Shown here: positions 24,166-32,431 of the stretch, one piece after another | Layout: each line of letters begins with the position of its first letter | Position numbering within the stretch: position 1 is the first letter of the stretch | From: Acidimicrobiaceae bacterium | GTDB lineage: Bacteria > Actinomycetota > Acidimicrobiia > Acidimicrobiales > Aldehydirespiratoraceae | Assembly (NCBI GenBank): GCA_002729125.1 | Contig: PBTQ01000078.1 | Location: 1 to 47,925 of the forward strand | Reading direction: 5' to 3' | DNA length: 47,925 nt | Program-made: the position numbers and the translations under genes | The notes under the pieces: generated by a model | What the model was told of the DNA's origin: nothing | Databases searched by the model: none | What the model saw: only the letters and a program-made list of their open reading frames with translations

Positions 24166-24897
24166 TCACTCGACGGCGTCAGGCAGCTCTGCAGGCGTCA
24201 GTTCGTCGAGGGCAACGACCGGGATCGATCCGTCGACCGCACCGATCCGTTCGCGGATCTCGGCCACGAGGTCAGCGTGCTCGGGCCGCGCCCGGTTGAG
24301 CACGACAGCAAAGCGCGCCGACACAGGCCGATCCTTGGTCGACCCCTCCGTCGACAACAGCACCTGCACGAGGCGATTGGGCGTGAGGAGATCCTCCAAG
24401 CCTGCACCGACGATGGCAGCGACCCGTTCAGGGCGATGGCACCCTTCGCGGATCGGTGTATCGAGGGCCGCCATGCCGCAGCACGCGACCAGGGTCGTGG
24501 TGGCGGGCGGGACGACCGGTTCGTAGTCGAGTGGCGCCTTGAAGGGGCGTCGTCGCGACCCGTCGGCCTCCACGACCACCGTGTCGACAAGATCGAGGTA
24601 GCGGGCACAGGCATCGACCGTGACACCGGTGGCGCGGTGTCCGGCGGCGTCGCCCCACACGATGATCGAGCCCTTTTCGGCAGCAGTGGCGACCTCGGAA
24701 TCGGACGGATCGATCAGTATCGGAAGGCCGCCGGTGCGGTCGCGGCCCATCTTGGTGGTGGTCGTGACGACCGTCGGGCCGGTTCGAGTCGCGGCGAGGG
24801 CGAAGAGGCCCGTCGTCTTGCCGCCACCGCCGACGAACGACACGATTTCTCGGTCGGTCAGCCCGAGGGCCTCCGGTAATTCTCGCCAGTGCACCAC
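24166..24897 (-). CDS. yqeC: YqeC-family selenium-dependent hydroxylase accessory protein (putative)
   Basis: A 243-residue P-loop protein of the YqeC family. The P-loop is VSFVGGGGKTT about 22 residues from the start; VVTTTTKMG, VVVEADGSRRRPFKAP, GMAALDTPIREGCHRPERVA and FAVVLNRARPEH follow in the family order. YqeC is known by genome association with selenium-dependent molybdenum hydroxylases, SelD and YqeB; its biochemical activity is not settled. The GTG at 24897 (or 24894) places the P-loop normally; longer starts up to 25050 exist. Its presence suggests that the organism handles selenium, which bears on the TGA-containing AhpD-like gene at 3190. Confidence 0.75.
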   Translation of the reverse strand: MVHWRELPEALGLTDREIVSFVGGGGKTTGLFALAATRTGPTVVTTTTKMGRDRTGGLPILIDPSDSEVATAAEKGSIIVWGDAAGHRATGVTVDACARYLDLVDTVVVEADGSRRRPFKAPLDYEPVVPPATTTLVACCGMAALDTPIREGCHRPERVAAIVGAGLEDLLTPNRLVQVLLSTEGSTKDRPVSARFAVVLNRARPEHADLVAEIRERIGAVDGSIPVVALDELTPAELPDAVE

Positions 24898-25080
24898 GAC
24901 CTCACATCCGAGTCCTGAGCGCCGAGACGACGCCACTAACCTCCGTCGATCCGGACTCTGCTTTAGCATGTCAGCGACACCCTGCGGGCGTTGAGGAACG
25001 GGGGCGTGACCGTCGCTACAGAGATGGAGTCGTCTGGCCGCGGTCGTCATGAGTGCAGGCGCCGTTAACCTTGCGTCCTC

Positions 25081-25989
25081 GTGAACTCCCTTCTACGTTT
25101 CCGTCCTCTCGTCGCCGCACTCGTCGCCCTGACCGTCTTCGTTGCGGCATGTGGCGGCAAAGACGCCGCCGTCATCGCCGGTGCCGATGCCGACACGCTC
25201 ATCGCCTCGATCGCCGATCGCGTACTGACGGCCGGCATGCTCGACGACCTCCTGCCCGACGGCAACAACACCGTGCCCTCGCGTATCGCCACCGTCGTCG
25301 AGTCGTGGCTGGTCGCAAACGCACTCGAACTCGAACTGACCGAGCGGGGCTTCCCTGTCACCGACGAAGACCGTGAACTCGCCGTCGCCACCGTTGGTGA
25401 ACGGGACGGCAACGACACCGAGGTCCAGATCCTGATCGACACAGTCGCGATCAGCTACACCGTCGGCCGTTGGACCGATGCCGAGGCCGCCAACCTCACC
25501 GAACCCGACCCGCCGAACTATCTCTGCTCGAACCATCTCCTCGTCGAAACCGAGGAGGAAGCCCAAGCAGCCCTGGAGCGCTTCGAAGCCGGCGAAGCAT
25601 TCGACGACCTTGCGATCGAACTGTCGACCGGCCCCTCCGGACCGAGCGGCGGTGATCTCGGCTGCGCGATCGAGGGCCAGTTTGTGCCCGAGTTCGAGGA
25701 AGCCGCCTACGCCGGTGCGGCCGGCGACGTCGTTGGTCCGGTGGAGACGACCTTCGGCTGGCACCTCATCGAGATCGAGAGCGTCGGCCCAGCTACCGTC
25801 GACAACCACCCCGATGCCGATCCGGCCGCCCTCGCACAGATTGCCCTCGACGTGCAGAACGGGATGGTCAACACGATGATCCTCGATCTCGAGGGCACCG
25901 CCGCCGCGAACTTCCGTGATCAAGCCACCATCGATCCGGCGATCGGCACCCTTGCCGACGACAGCCTCGAGGTCGTCCCGCCCGGCTGA
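25081..25989 (+). CDS. Lipoprotein peptidyl-prolyl isomerase, parvulin/PrsA-SurA type
   Basis: A 302-residue exported foldase. The N-terminus is a lipoprotein signal (LVAALVALTVFVAAC, modified Cys in AACGG). A helical SurA-N-like part follows (SRIATVVESWLVANALELELTERGF), then a rotamase domain at about 147-235: CSNHLLVETEEEAQAALERF, AFDDLAIELSTGPSGPSGGDLG and PVETTFGWHLIEI. It should help fold secreted proteins at the outer face of the membrane. GTG start at 25081. The stop overlaps the next start (TGATG), so it heads a three-gene unit with the MOSC protein and a second lipoprotein. Confidence 0.88.
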   Translation: MNSLLRFRPLVAALVALTVFVAACGGKDAAVIAGADADTLIASIADRVLTAGMLDDLLPDGNNTVPSRIATVVESWLVANALELELTERGFPVTDEDRELAVATVGERDGNDTEVQILIDTVAISYTVGRWTDAEAANLTEPDPPNYLCSNHLLVETEEEAQAALERFEAGEAFDDLAIELSTGPSGPSGGDLGCAIEGQFVPEFEEAAYAGAAGDVVGPVETTFGWHLIEIESVGPATVDNHPDADPAALAQIALDVQNGMVNTMILDLEGTAAANFRDQATIDPAIGTLADDSLEVVPPG

Positions 25990-26732
25990 TGAGAGCGTGG
26001 CATCCCGAGCCACTACCGTCGCGAGGGATGCGTGTTCTTGAACTTTGGCGCTATCCGATCAAATCGATCGGCGGCGAGCGGCTCGACGTCGCCGAGATCA
26101 CCGAGTTCGGCATCGTCGGCGACCGTGGCTGGGGCTTGGTCGACGAGGAAACGGGCAACGTCCTCACTGCCCGTCGGGCGCCCACGTTGTTGATGGCGAG
26201 GTGCGCGATCGTCGACGGTGTGCCGGTGGCGACCACGGTCGAGGGTGATGTGCTGCGCACATCGACGGACTACAGCGATTGGCTCGGTCAGCCGGTCCGG
26301 CTCGAACGCGCCGGCGACACCGGCGGCACCTACGAGAACCCGATGGATTTCGTGAACGACGCCGACTGGATCAGCTGGCAAGGACCCGCCGGCGCCTGGC
26401 ACGACTCAGGGCGCGCTCGCGTCTCGATCGTCAGCACCGCTTCCCTCGGCGACTGGGACGGTCGCCGGTTCCGTTCCAACGTGCTCGTCGACAGTGCCGA
26501 CGAGGACGACCTGATCGGTGAGCGGGTCACGATCGGCGCCGCAACGCTCAGCGTCACCAAGGGCATCGACCGGTGTGTAATGGTCACCCGTCCTCAACCC
26601 GGCCTCGAACGCGATCTGTCCGTGTTGACGACACTTCTGAGGGCCGATTTCACGACCCTGAGTGTCGGCGCCACCGTCGAGGTTGCCGGAGCTGTCCGGG
26701 TCGGGGACGAGGTCGTCGCGGTTCCCTCATGA
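25989..26732 (+). CDS. MOSC-domain protein
   Basis: A 247-residue protein with an MOSC N-terminal barrel (MRVLELWRYPIKSIGGERL, DRGWGLVDEETGNVLTARR) and an MOSC C-terminal domain (RFRSNVLVD, IGERVTIG, then GIDRCVMVTRPQPGLERD with the conserved Cys). MOSC proteins handle molybdenum-cofactor-bound sulfur or reduce N-hydroxylated compounds; which applies is unknown. The ATG at 25989 overlaps the preceding stop (TGATG); an ATG at 26028 would give a more typical N-terminus and is a real alternative. It overlaps the following lipoprotein gene by 4 nt. Confidence 0.85.
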   Translation: MRAWHPEPLPSRGMRVLELWRYPIKSIGGERLDVAEITEFGIVGDRGWGLVDEETGNVLTARRAPTLLMARCAIVDGVPVATTVEGDVLRTSTDYSDWLGQPVRLERAGDTGGTYENPMDFVNDADWISWQGPAGAWHDSGRARVSIVSTASLGDWDGRRFRSNVLVDSADEDDLIGERVTIGAATLSVTKGIDRCVMVTRPQPGLERDLSVLTTLLRADFTTLSVGATVEVAGAVRVGDEVVAVPS

Positions 26733-27334
26733 CCGCCCGCCATCTGATCCTGCCTCTTGCCACGGTGATGGTGCTCTCCGCGTGCGGTGGAGGTGGCATC
26801 GACGACACCCCCAGCGCAAGCGAGTCGCTCGCCATCGAGACCTATGTCGGCAGCGAACTGTCGCTCGACGAGCAACGCTGCATTCTCGATGGCACCCGGG
26901 TGCTCGACATCGAACCCGAACGCATCACCGCCGACGACCTCACCGCCGATGAAGACGGCGAACTCCTCGCCATCATCGCGGAGTGTCTCGCGGATCCGGC
27001 GTCGTTCGAGCCTTTCGTCGACTCCTTCATCGCCGGCGCAGCCGAAGGCGGTACCAGTCTCACCACCAGCGAGGCTCAGTGCGCGATCCGAGCGCTCGAG
27101 ACCGGCGGGGATGGAAAGGAAATCCTGGCGTGTCTGAGCGACGAGACCCTCGACTCGATCGAGGATCCGACGATCGATCTGCTGAGCGACCAGTGCCGAC
27201 GAGGCAACAACCAGGCGTGCGACGAGCTCTACCGGAGCGCACCCGAGGGCAGCGATGCCTCGATCTACGGCATGACGTGCGCGAACCGACTGCCCGAGGG
27301 CATCGGCTTCACCTGCTTCGACGAACTCGGCTGA
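26729..27334 (+). CDS. Cys-rich lipoprotein of unknown function
   Basis: A 201-residue predicted lipoprotein: signal HLILPLATVMVLSAC with the lipid-attachment Cys in SACGGGG. The mature part is acidic and holds about six further cysteines in spaced pairs (EQRCIL...IAECL, EAQCAI...LACL, DQCRRGNNQACDEL, MTCANR...FTCFDEL), suggesting two repeated disulfide-linked helical units. I recognise no named domain. The ATG overlaps the MOSC stop (ATGA), giving an apparent operon 25081-27334. Its end lies against the convergent DoxX gene. Confidence 0.72.
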   Translation: MTARHLILPLATVMVLSACGGGGIDDTPSASESLAIETYVGSELSLDEQRCILDGTRVLDIEPERITADDLTADEDGELLAIIAECLADPASFEPFVDSFIAGAAEGGTSLTTSEAQCAIRALETGGDGKEILACLSDETLDSIEDPTIDLLSDQCRRGNNQACDELYRSAPEGSDASIYGMTCANRLPEGIGFTCFDELG

Positions 27335-27883
27335 TCAGCTGTCGTCGCCGGCGGGCGGGCGATAGAAGATTGCAAGCTGCGCGAGCGCGGCACCGACACC
27401 GCCGACAGCGGCGATCAACAGGCCGGTGACGCCATCGAGATCCTCGATGAGGCACAGCGCATGGTCAAGGCTGTACTCACCGGGTCCGATCGTGGCGACG
27501 CCAATGGCGAGGATGGCGTAAATGAAGTTCAGCTCGATGCCGTCCTTCGCCGACATGAACCCGTTTTCCCAGTGGACCGTGGCGCCCGCCACCCACATCA
27601 GTGCGACGATGGCCAGTGCAGCGAGCGGGGTGACGAGGCCGAGTGCGAAGAGGATGCCCGCCCCGAGTTCCGTGCTCGCGGCGAGGATTGCGTGGAAACG
27701 GCCAGGGCGCATTCCCATCGAGTCGAACCAGCCGGCGGTGCCGGCGATCTTTCCGCCCTTGAAGAACTTCTGGTAGCCGTGCGCGGCCATGGCAACACCG
27801 GCACAGACCCGAACCACCAACAGGCCCAGGCTCGCAGCGTCAGCGTCGACGACGTGGTTCTGAGCGATCAGTGTGCTGGACAT
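27335..27883 (-). CDS. DoxX-family membrane protein
   Basis: A 182-residue DoxX protein with four hydrophobic segments: GLLVVRVCAGVAMAAHGYQKFF, FHAILAASTELGAGILFALGLVTPLAALAIVALMWVAG, LNFIYAILAIGVATIGPG and VTGLLIAAVGGVGAALAQLAIFY. The HG.QK.F.GG.. and WFDSMGMRPG segments are family hallmarks. DoxX-type proteins are associated with redox homeostasis at the membrane. GGAGAGGAG lies upstream of the ATG at 27883, a strong ribosome-binding site that fixes this start over much longer in-frame options. It is divergent from the thiolase-like gene. Confidence 0.88.
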   Translation of the reverse strand: MSSTLIAQNHVVDADAASLGLLVVRVCAGVAMAAHGYQKFFKGGKIAGTAGWFDSMGMRPGRFHAILAASTELGAGILFALGLVTPLAALAIVALMWVAGATVHWENGFMSAKDGIELNFIYAILAIGVATIGPGEYSLDHALCLIEDLDGVTGLLIAAVGGVGAALAQLAIFYRPPAGDDS

Positions 27884-27925
27884 GGGGATCTCCTCTCCGG
27901 CGACGCAGTGTAGAAGACTCCCCTG

Positions 27926-29005
27926 ATGACCGTCTCCATCCTCGCCGCCATGCGAAGCCCGTTTGCCGAGGCCGCCGGTGTGCTTGCGGGCTGGCATCCG
28001 GTCGATCTGAGTGTCGAGATCGCCGATGCGGCGATCACCCGAGCGGGGGTGACGGCGGCGTCGCTTGATCATGTGTGGGTGGGGTGCGACGAGCCGGTCG
28101 GCGCGCAGGGCGCCAATCTCGCCCGGGCGATCGTGCTCGCCGCCGGTTGGCCGGTCACCCTCGGCGGTACGGTCGTCGAGGCCGGCCCTCACAGCGGTGT
28201 GGCTGCGCTCGGCGCGGCGATCGATGCCATTGAGGCCGGGGGAGTCGAGCGGGCGATCGTGCTCGGCGTGTCGAGCGCATCGACCGTGCAGCCTGGTGCG
28301 GCTGCGCTCGCTCGCCTCTACGGACGTCCTTGGGGTGATGGCCCTGCGGCCCGCTTCGCCGACGACGGCGGACTCGTCCCGCCAGTCGTTGCTGCCGACC
28401 GCCATGCAGCAGCGTTGGCAATCGATCGATCGGCGCAGGACGCGTGGGGACAGCGCGCGCTCAAACGCCGCACTCCCCCACCCGCCGGCGCGATCCTGGC
28501 CGTCGGCGCCCGGCCCGGCGATACGGTCGCCGTCCAGCGCGACACGCCCGTGACCATCGACGTCATCCGTTCCATCGACCACGACCTCGAACCGATCTTC
28601 GACACCGATGGCACCACAACCGCCCTGACGTTCGCGCCGGCAGCAGACGGTGCCGTTGCCCTCGTGCTCGGCCGCACCGGTGAGGCGCTCGGTGAGGTCG
28701 CGATGACGACGAGCCTTGCCGGCTCGCCGCTCGACGTCGTCTCCGTTCGCCCCGATCGCAAAGTGGATCGGCTGGACCTCGCGGCGATCTCAGCGTCGAC
28801 AGTGTTGGCAGCTCTCGCACTCGACGAGTTCGACCCGGCGGTGGTCGACATTGACGGCAGCACGACAGCCGTCGGCGACGCGGCGGCCGCCGAAGATCTC
28901 CGCCCACTGGTCGATGGTCTGCACCGTTCTCCGGCGGGCACGACCGGCTTTGGGGCCCGCGTGGGAGCCGGCGCCGCAGCAGGTTACGTCTGGCGGCGGC
29001 TCTAG
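27926..29005 (+). CDS. Thiolase-fold protein lacking the nucleophilic cysteine
   Basis: A 359-residue member of the thiolase superfamily by order of motifs (MTVSILAAMRSPFAEAAG start, Q-G-A-NLARAIVLAAGWP before the active-site loop, GVERAIVLGVSS, FADDGGLVPP, late AGTTGFGARVGAGAAAGYV). In true thiolases the loop here holds the acyl-accepting Cys; the corresponding residue is H89 in AGPHSGVAALG. The second C-terminal Cys-x-Gly is also missing. It is therefore unlikely to condense or cleave acyl-CoA as a normal thiolase and may be a partner or repurposed protein. It is followed 9 bp later by the zinc-ribbon gene. Confidence 0.75.
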   Translation: MTVSILAAMRSPFAEAAGVLAGWHPVDLSVEIADAAITRAGVTAASLDHVWVGCDEPVGAQGANLARAIVLAAGWPVTLGGTVVEAGPHSGVAALGAAIDAIEAGGVERAIVLGVSSASTVQPGAAALARLYGRPWGDGPAARFADDGGLVPPVVAADRHAAALAIDRSAQDAWGQRALKRRTPPPAGAILAVGARPGDTVAVQRDTPVTIDVIRSIDHDLEPIFDTDGTTTALTFAPAADGAVALVLGRTGEALGEVAMTTSLAGSPLDVVSVRPDRKVDRLDLAAISASTVLAALALDEFDPAVVDIDGSTTAVGDAAAAEDLRPLVDGLHRSPAGTTGFGARVGAGAAAGYVWRRL

Positions 29006-29014
29006 CCTGACGAC

Positions 29015-29284
29015 GTGGAGCTCTTCGGCTACCCCATCCTCAACATCGCCATCGCGATCACGATCGGTTACTTCTTTTGGCGTACCGGGTTTCGGGTCCT
29101 GCGTGGCATGGCGGCGCCGATCCCCGAGCCCCCGCCGCCGGGCGAGCTGCGCAAGGTCAAGATCATGTTCCGATGCGGCATCTGCGGTACCGAGGTTCGG
29201 ATGACGGTGGCGCCCGATCAGGAGCCACCGCCGCCTCGCCACTGTCTCGAGGACATGGATCTCGTCGCCCCGATCGACGACTGA
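29015..29284 (+). CDS. Small membrane-anchored zinc-ribbon-like protein
   Basis: An 89-residue protein with one N-terminal membrane helix (about residues 7-22, LNIAIAITIGYFFW), a proline-rich linker and a cytoplasmic CGIC (C54, C57) with H76-C77 that could complete a zinc knuckle. I recognise no named family. GTG start 9 bp after the thiolase-like gene, so likely co-transcribed with it. Confidence 0.6.
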   Translation: MELFGYPILNIAIAITIGYFFWRTGFRVLRGMAAPIPEPPPPGELRKVKIMFRCGICGTEVRMTVAPDQEPPPPRHCLEDMDLVAPIDD

Positions 29285-29299
29285 CCCCTACGAAGACTG

Positions 29300-29320
29300 T
29301 TATCCACAGCCTGTGGACAA
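29300..29320. promoter_or_regulatory. Inverted pair of DnaA boxes upstream of crgA
   Basis: TTATCCACA (29300-29308) on the plus strand faces TTGTCCACA (complement of TGTGGACAA, 29312-29320) on the minus strand, three bases apart. The first equals the classic consensus; the second is the form common in high-GC actinobacteria. The near-perfect 21-bp palindrome sits 75 bp ahead of crgA, so DnaA could regulate this cell-division gene. No other boxes or dnaA/dnaN genes are nearby, so I do not call an origin. Confidence 0.65.
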
Positions 29321-29394
29321 CAGTGGGGAGAATTACACGGGTGTGATTCCGGACCAGCGTGAACCGACCCCCAAACCGGCCTATCCTCTCCGCC

Positions 29395-29679
29395 ATGTCG
29401 CAGAAGCCTGCCAAGCGTCGAGTGTCCGGTGGTCGTACCACGCCGAAGGGCACACGCCCCGATGGTTTCACCCCCGAGACCGTGAGCCATACCGGCCACG
29501 AAGACCTGCCGCCGAGTCCGCCGTGGGTCCCTGCGTTGATGTTCGGCCTGCTCGGCCTCGGCATCGCCGTGATCTTGCTCAACTATGTCGGCTCGATGTG
29601 GGACACCAACAACGGCATCCTGTTACTCGGCCTCGGCATGATTCTCGGCGGCATCGTGACCGCCACCCAATACCGCTGA
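29395..29679 (+). CDS. crgA: Cell division protein CrgA
   Basis: A 94-residue actinobacterial septation protein that interacts with FtsZ, FtsI and peptidoglycan enzymes at the division site. It has the basic N-terminus (SQKPAKRRVSGGRTTPKG), two membrane helices (about 44-64 and 73-91) separated by the short NYVGSMWDTNNG loop, and a tiny TATQYR tail. Size and topology are typical. The ATG at 29395 was chosen over an in-frame upstream GTG because it gives the usual N-terminus. A pair of DnaA boxes lies upstream. Its presence supports an actinobacterial host. Confidence 0.88.
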   Translation: MSQKPAKRRVSGGRTTPKGTRPDGFTPETVSHTGHEDLPPSPPWVPALMFGLLGLGIAVILLNYVGSMWDTNNGILLLGLGMILGGIVTATQYR

Positions 29680-29695
29680 CGCGCCGAAACCCGGC

Positions 29696-30265
29696 TCAGT
29701 CGAAGTTCTCCCAATAGCGGCTCGGCATCGGGCCCTGCTGGTACTTGTACTTCGACTTAAGCTCGCTCGACCCGTACGGCGTGTCGGCCGGGGTGGTCAT
29801 CTGCTGGAAGCTGATCTGCCCGATCTTCATGTTCGGATACAGCGTGATCGGCAGGTTGGCGACATTGCTCAGCTCAAGCGTGAGCTGGCCATCGAAACCG
29901 GCGTCGACGAACCCAGCCGTCGAGTGAATGAGCAATCCGAGACGACCAAGCGACGACTTGCCCTCCAGACGAGCGACGAGATCGTCGGGCACCGCGACGC
30001 GCTCCAGGGTCGAGCCGAGCACGAACTCACCCGGATGGAGAATGAAAGGCTCCTCACCACTGCGGGGCACCTCGACCAGCTCAGTCAGCTCTTCGAGGTT
30101 CTGCTTCACGTCTATGTGCCCCATGGCGTGGTTCTTGAACACCCGGAAGAAGCGGTCGAGACGAAGATCGATCGACGACGGCTGCAACGAACTCGGGCCG
30201 AGCGGGTCGATGATGATGCGCCCGGCGTCGATCTGCTCGCGAAGGGTACGGTCGGACAGGATCAC
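29696..30265 (-). CDS. dcd: dCTP deaminase (probably bifunctional dCTP deaminase/dUTPase)
   Basis: A 189-residue trimeric enzyme forming dUTP (or dUMP) from dCTP for thymidylate synthesis. It has [76 protein letters not shown] (catalytic Glu in the TLELSN strand) and a closing [14 protein letters not shown]. This close match to the mycobacterial and archaeal-type sequence suggests the bifunctional form that hydrolyses dUTP directly. Its ATG overlaps the stop of thymidine kinase by 4 nt (30262-30265), a sensible pairing since both feed dTMP. Confidence 0.93.
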   Translation of the reverse strand: MILSDRTLREQIDAGRIIIDPLGPSSLQPSSIDLRLDRFFRVFKNHAMGHIDVKQNLEELTELVEVPRSGEEPFILHPGEFVLGSTLERVAVPDDLVARLEGKSSLGRLGLLIHSTAGFVDAGFDGQLTLELSNVANLPITLYPNMKIGQISFQQMTTPADTPYGSSELKSKYKYQQGPMPSRYWENFD

Positions 30266-30999
30266 GAGGATTCTCCAGCATTCTGCGTGGCGTGCAGGGG
30301 TGTTGGGACAGCGTCGGGATCGACCTCGACGGGTCCGCTTCGATCAGGGTGGTCGCCACGGCGGGCATCGTCGACGTCGAGCAACTCGAGTTGGGCGCCG
30401 CGGGCGGCTTGCGCGCCCTCCATCCAGTGGCGGCGACACAGCAAGTCGTAGGTGACCTCGCCGGCGGTTGGCCCGACGGTGTCGCCGACGACAACGGTGG
30501 CGCCGCTGATGACCTGGACCCCGTCGACAAATCGGGCGTTGTGCGTGGCGCGTGCACCGCACCAGCACCGGGCTTCGACCTGGATCTCGGTGCGGGTATC
30601 GGCGAGTTCCATCAGCCGGGCCGACCCGTCGAACATGACGCCCTGGAAGGTGGTGAGGAGGCCGAACGTGTAGACGTCGACGCCGAGTTCGTCGACAACG
30701 CGGGCCAACTGCTCGCACTGAGCTGGCTGATAGAACTGCACCTCGTCACAGATCACCGCGCTGAGATGGCCGAGCGAATTGGCCCGCTGCCGGATGAGGT
30801 CGAAGAGGTCAGACGACGGCTCGACGATTTCGGCGTCGGCAGACACGCCGAGTCGACTCGACACCCGACCTTCTCGACGGTCGAGCTGGGTCATCAGCAG
30901 GGTGGTGAGACCACGGGCGCGCAGATTGTGGTGGATCTGCAGGGCCTGAGTGCTTTTCCCCGACCCCATCGTCCCGAAGGTGAACCGCAGCTTCGCCAT
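30262..30999 (-). CDS. tdk: Thymidine kinase
   Basis: A 245-residue type II thymidine kinase, salvaging thymidine to dTMP with ATP. The P-loop is GTMGSGKST (residues 9-17), the Mg-binding segment is [10 protein letters not shown], the lasso region holds the zinc cysteines CWC and LCRRHW, and the thymidine-binding loop is near [19 protein letters not shown]. The last about 45 residues (acidic/proline-rich) extend beyond the usual end. ATG at 30999. It is co-transcribed with dcd downstream. The region 31000-31030 separates it from the DMSP-lyase-like remnant, which is on the same strand. Confidence 0.93.
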   Translation of the reverse strand: MAKLRFTFGTMGSGKSTQALQIHHNLRARGLTTLLMTQLDRREGRVSSRLGVSADAEIVEPSSDLFDLIRQRANSLGHLSAVICDEVQFYQPAQCEQLARVVDELGVDVYTFGLLTTFQGVMFDGSARLMELADTRTEIQVEARCWCGARATHNARFVDGVQVISGATVVVGDTVGPTAGEVTYDLLCRRHWMEGAQAARGAQLELLDVDDARRGDHPDRSGPVEVDPDAVPTPLHATQNAGESS

Positions 31000-31030
31000 C
31001 GGCGGCGACCCTACCCGCTCAGCGGGGTCA

Positions 31031-31609
31031 CTATCGCCTCGACTTCTCGACGGTGACGATCAAGGCTCGACAAGCACGGCGTCGGCCTCGACCGCCGCCC
31101 GTCCAGCAGTACAGCAGGACTGTCGGCTCGGCCCTGAAACGCTGCGCATGGCGGTGCCACGGCGGGTTGTGTACGGCATCGTCCGGGACTGAGTCGGTCC
31201 AGGTTCCGTCTTCGGTGCCGAACGCTGGCGTGCCGGCGAGGACGTGATAGCTCTCCTCTGCGGCGTGCTCGTGAAGCGGGTACTCGAGGTGCGGGACCCA
31301 TGAGCTGCACGTACCCATAGTTGGCGAGGTATTCGACGATCAGGTTGTCAAGGTGGCCGGCGGTCTGACGCCACGGCAGATCGTGAGCGATGCGGAGAAA
31401 CTCCTCGATGACGGCGTCCAACGCCGCTTCACCGCTCGGACCGACAGCGGCGGGTTACGGGTAACGGTGAGCGGCGGAGCGGGTGGAATCTCTTCAGGCG
31501 AGCGGACCGCATCCAGTACGTCGAGCACCTCGGCGACCATCGGGAACTCCGGAACCGTCGGTCGCGATCGGTGGAACGCTGCGATGCGGTCGAGCTGCTC
31601 GTCGATCAC
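31031..31609 (-). pseudogene. DMSP-lyase-like cupin (DddQ/DddL/DddW group), broken by two frameshifts
   Basis: Three consecutive minus-strand frames join into one protein. It begins with GTG at 31609 (IDEQLDRIAAFHRSRPTVPEF), shifts near 31450 into AVGPSGEAALDAVIEEFLRIAHDLPWRQTAGHL, and shifts again near 31291-31294, where an extra C in CCC would restore MGPHLEYPLH. The cupin core follows: YPLHEHAAEESYHVLAG, with the metal-binding His-x-His, Glu and a downstream HRHAQRF. This pattern matches DMSP lyases that cleave dimethylsulfoniopropionate to DMS and acrylate. As it stands no functional protein can be made unless the shifts are sequence errors. Assignment rests on motif order; another cupin is possible. 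Confidence 0.6.
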
Positions 31610-31656
31610 ACCCCGAGTGTGCCACGCCGAGGGTCCCGCTACGATCGGCGCTCTTC

Positions 31657-31730
31657 GCGGGTGTAGTTCAATGGTAGAACATCAGCTTCCCAAGCTGAGA
31701 ACGCGAGTTCGATTCTCGTCACCCGCTCCA
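31657..31730 (+). tRNA. tRNA-Gly (anticodon CCC)
   Basis: A complete cloverleaf. The acceptor stem GCGGGTG (31657-31663) pairs with CACCCGC (31720-31726). The D-arm is GTTCAATGGTAGAAC. The anticodon stem TCAGC/GCTGA holds the loop TTCCCAA, giving anticodon CCC for GGG codons. The T-arm GCGAG/CTCGT surrounds TTCGATT. A T discriminator and an encoded CCA (31728-31730) follow. No duplicate of its 3' end was found in the window, so there is no sign of tRNA-targeted integration here. Confidence 0.95.
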
Positions 31731-31814
31731 CGGCGCAGATCTGCCGGTGGCCAAGCAGCCCCCTCATGGCCGGCACGCTTGACCAGGCTGGGACCTGAGA
31801 CCACGATCAGGTCG

Positions 31815-32342
31815 GTGACCACGAGCCCAACGAATCGCTCCTACTGGGTAGTACCTGGCGAGCTTGCCGCCGGCGCCTATCCCAGCACGCATTCGGGCAC
31901 ATCCGCCGATCAGATTGACGTTGTGGAGCAACTGCTGCGCGCTGGAATTGGCGACTTCGTCAATCTGACGCAGGACCGTCCGGGCGGCACTGATGACCAT
32001 CTGGTGCACTACGACGAGGCCGTCAACGAGCGAGCGAACGTCAGTCGTTTCGAAATTCCAGACTTCGGTATTCCCACCGTCGAGGAGATGGCGGTCATCC
32101 TTGACCATATTGACCAGCAACTCGTCGCCGGCCTCGGCGTTTACATTCACTGCCAGGGGGGCATCGGTCGAACAGGCACGGTCGTTGGATGCTGGCTCGT
32201 CCGGCATCGGCTTGCCAACAGTGACGACGTTCTCTCCGTGATTGCGAAACGGCGCGAAAGCAACCAAGAAACCGCTGATCACATCAGCCCGGAGACACAG
32301 GCACAGCGACAGTTCGTGCGGGCGTGGCGAACAGGGCGTTGA
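31815..32342 (+). CDS. Protein-tyrosine/dual-specificity phosphatase-like protein
   Basis: A 175-residue cytoplasmic phosphatase with the signature loop HCQGGIGRTG (Cys nucleophile, five residues, then Arg). It is preceded by IDVVEQLLRAGIGDFVNLTQD and by PDFGIPTVEEMAVILDHIDQQL, the arrangement of DSP/cyanobacterial-type tyrosine phosphatases. The start is uncertain; GTG at 31815 gives TTSPTNRSYWVVPGELAAGAYP, the common beginning in these proteins. It lies 84 bp downstream of tRNA-Gly, and its local base composition is a little lower in GC than the flanks. Confidence 0.8.
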   Translation: MTTSPTNRSYWVVPGELAAGAYPSTHSGTSADQIDVVEQLLRAGIGDFVNLTQDRPGGTDDHLVHYDEAVNERANVSRFEIPDFGIPTVEEMAVILDHIDQQLVAGLGVYIHCQGGIGRTGTVVGCWLVRHRLANSDDVLSVIAKRRESNQETADHISPETQAQRQFVRAWRTGR

Positions 32343-32431
32343 TTTCTCCCGTCTTGGCTCTTCGAGACGGACCGCTAGCTCCGAAGCGCTCATGAACCTG
32401 CACCGGTAGCCCTGGCCTAGCCTCGCAACCT

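Noticed and set aside
29296-29325. Chromosomal replication origin
   Set aside because: Only two DnaA boxes, no AT-rich unwinding region, and no dnaA, dnaN, gyrB or parAB genes nearby.
31657-31830. tRNA-Gly as integration site of a mobile element
   Set aside because: No second copy of the tRNA 3' end, no integrase, and ordinary genes follow.
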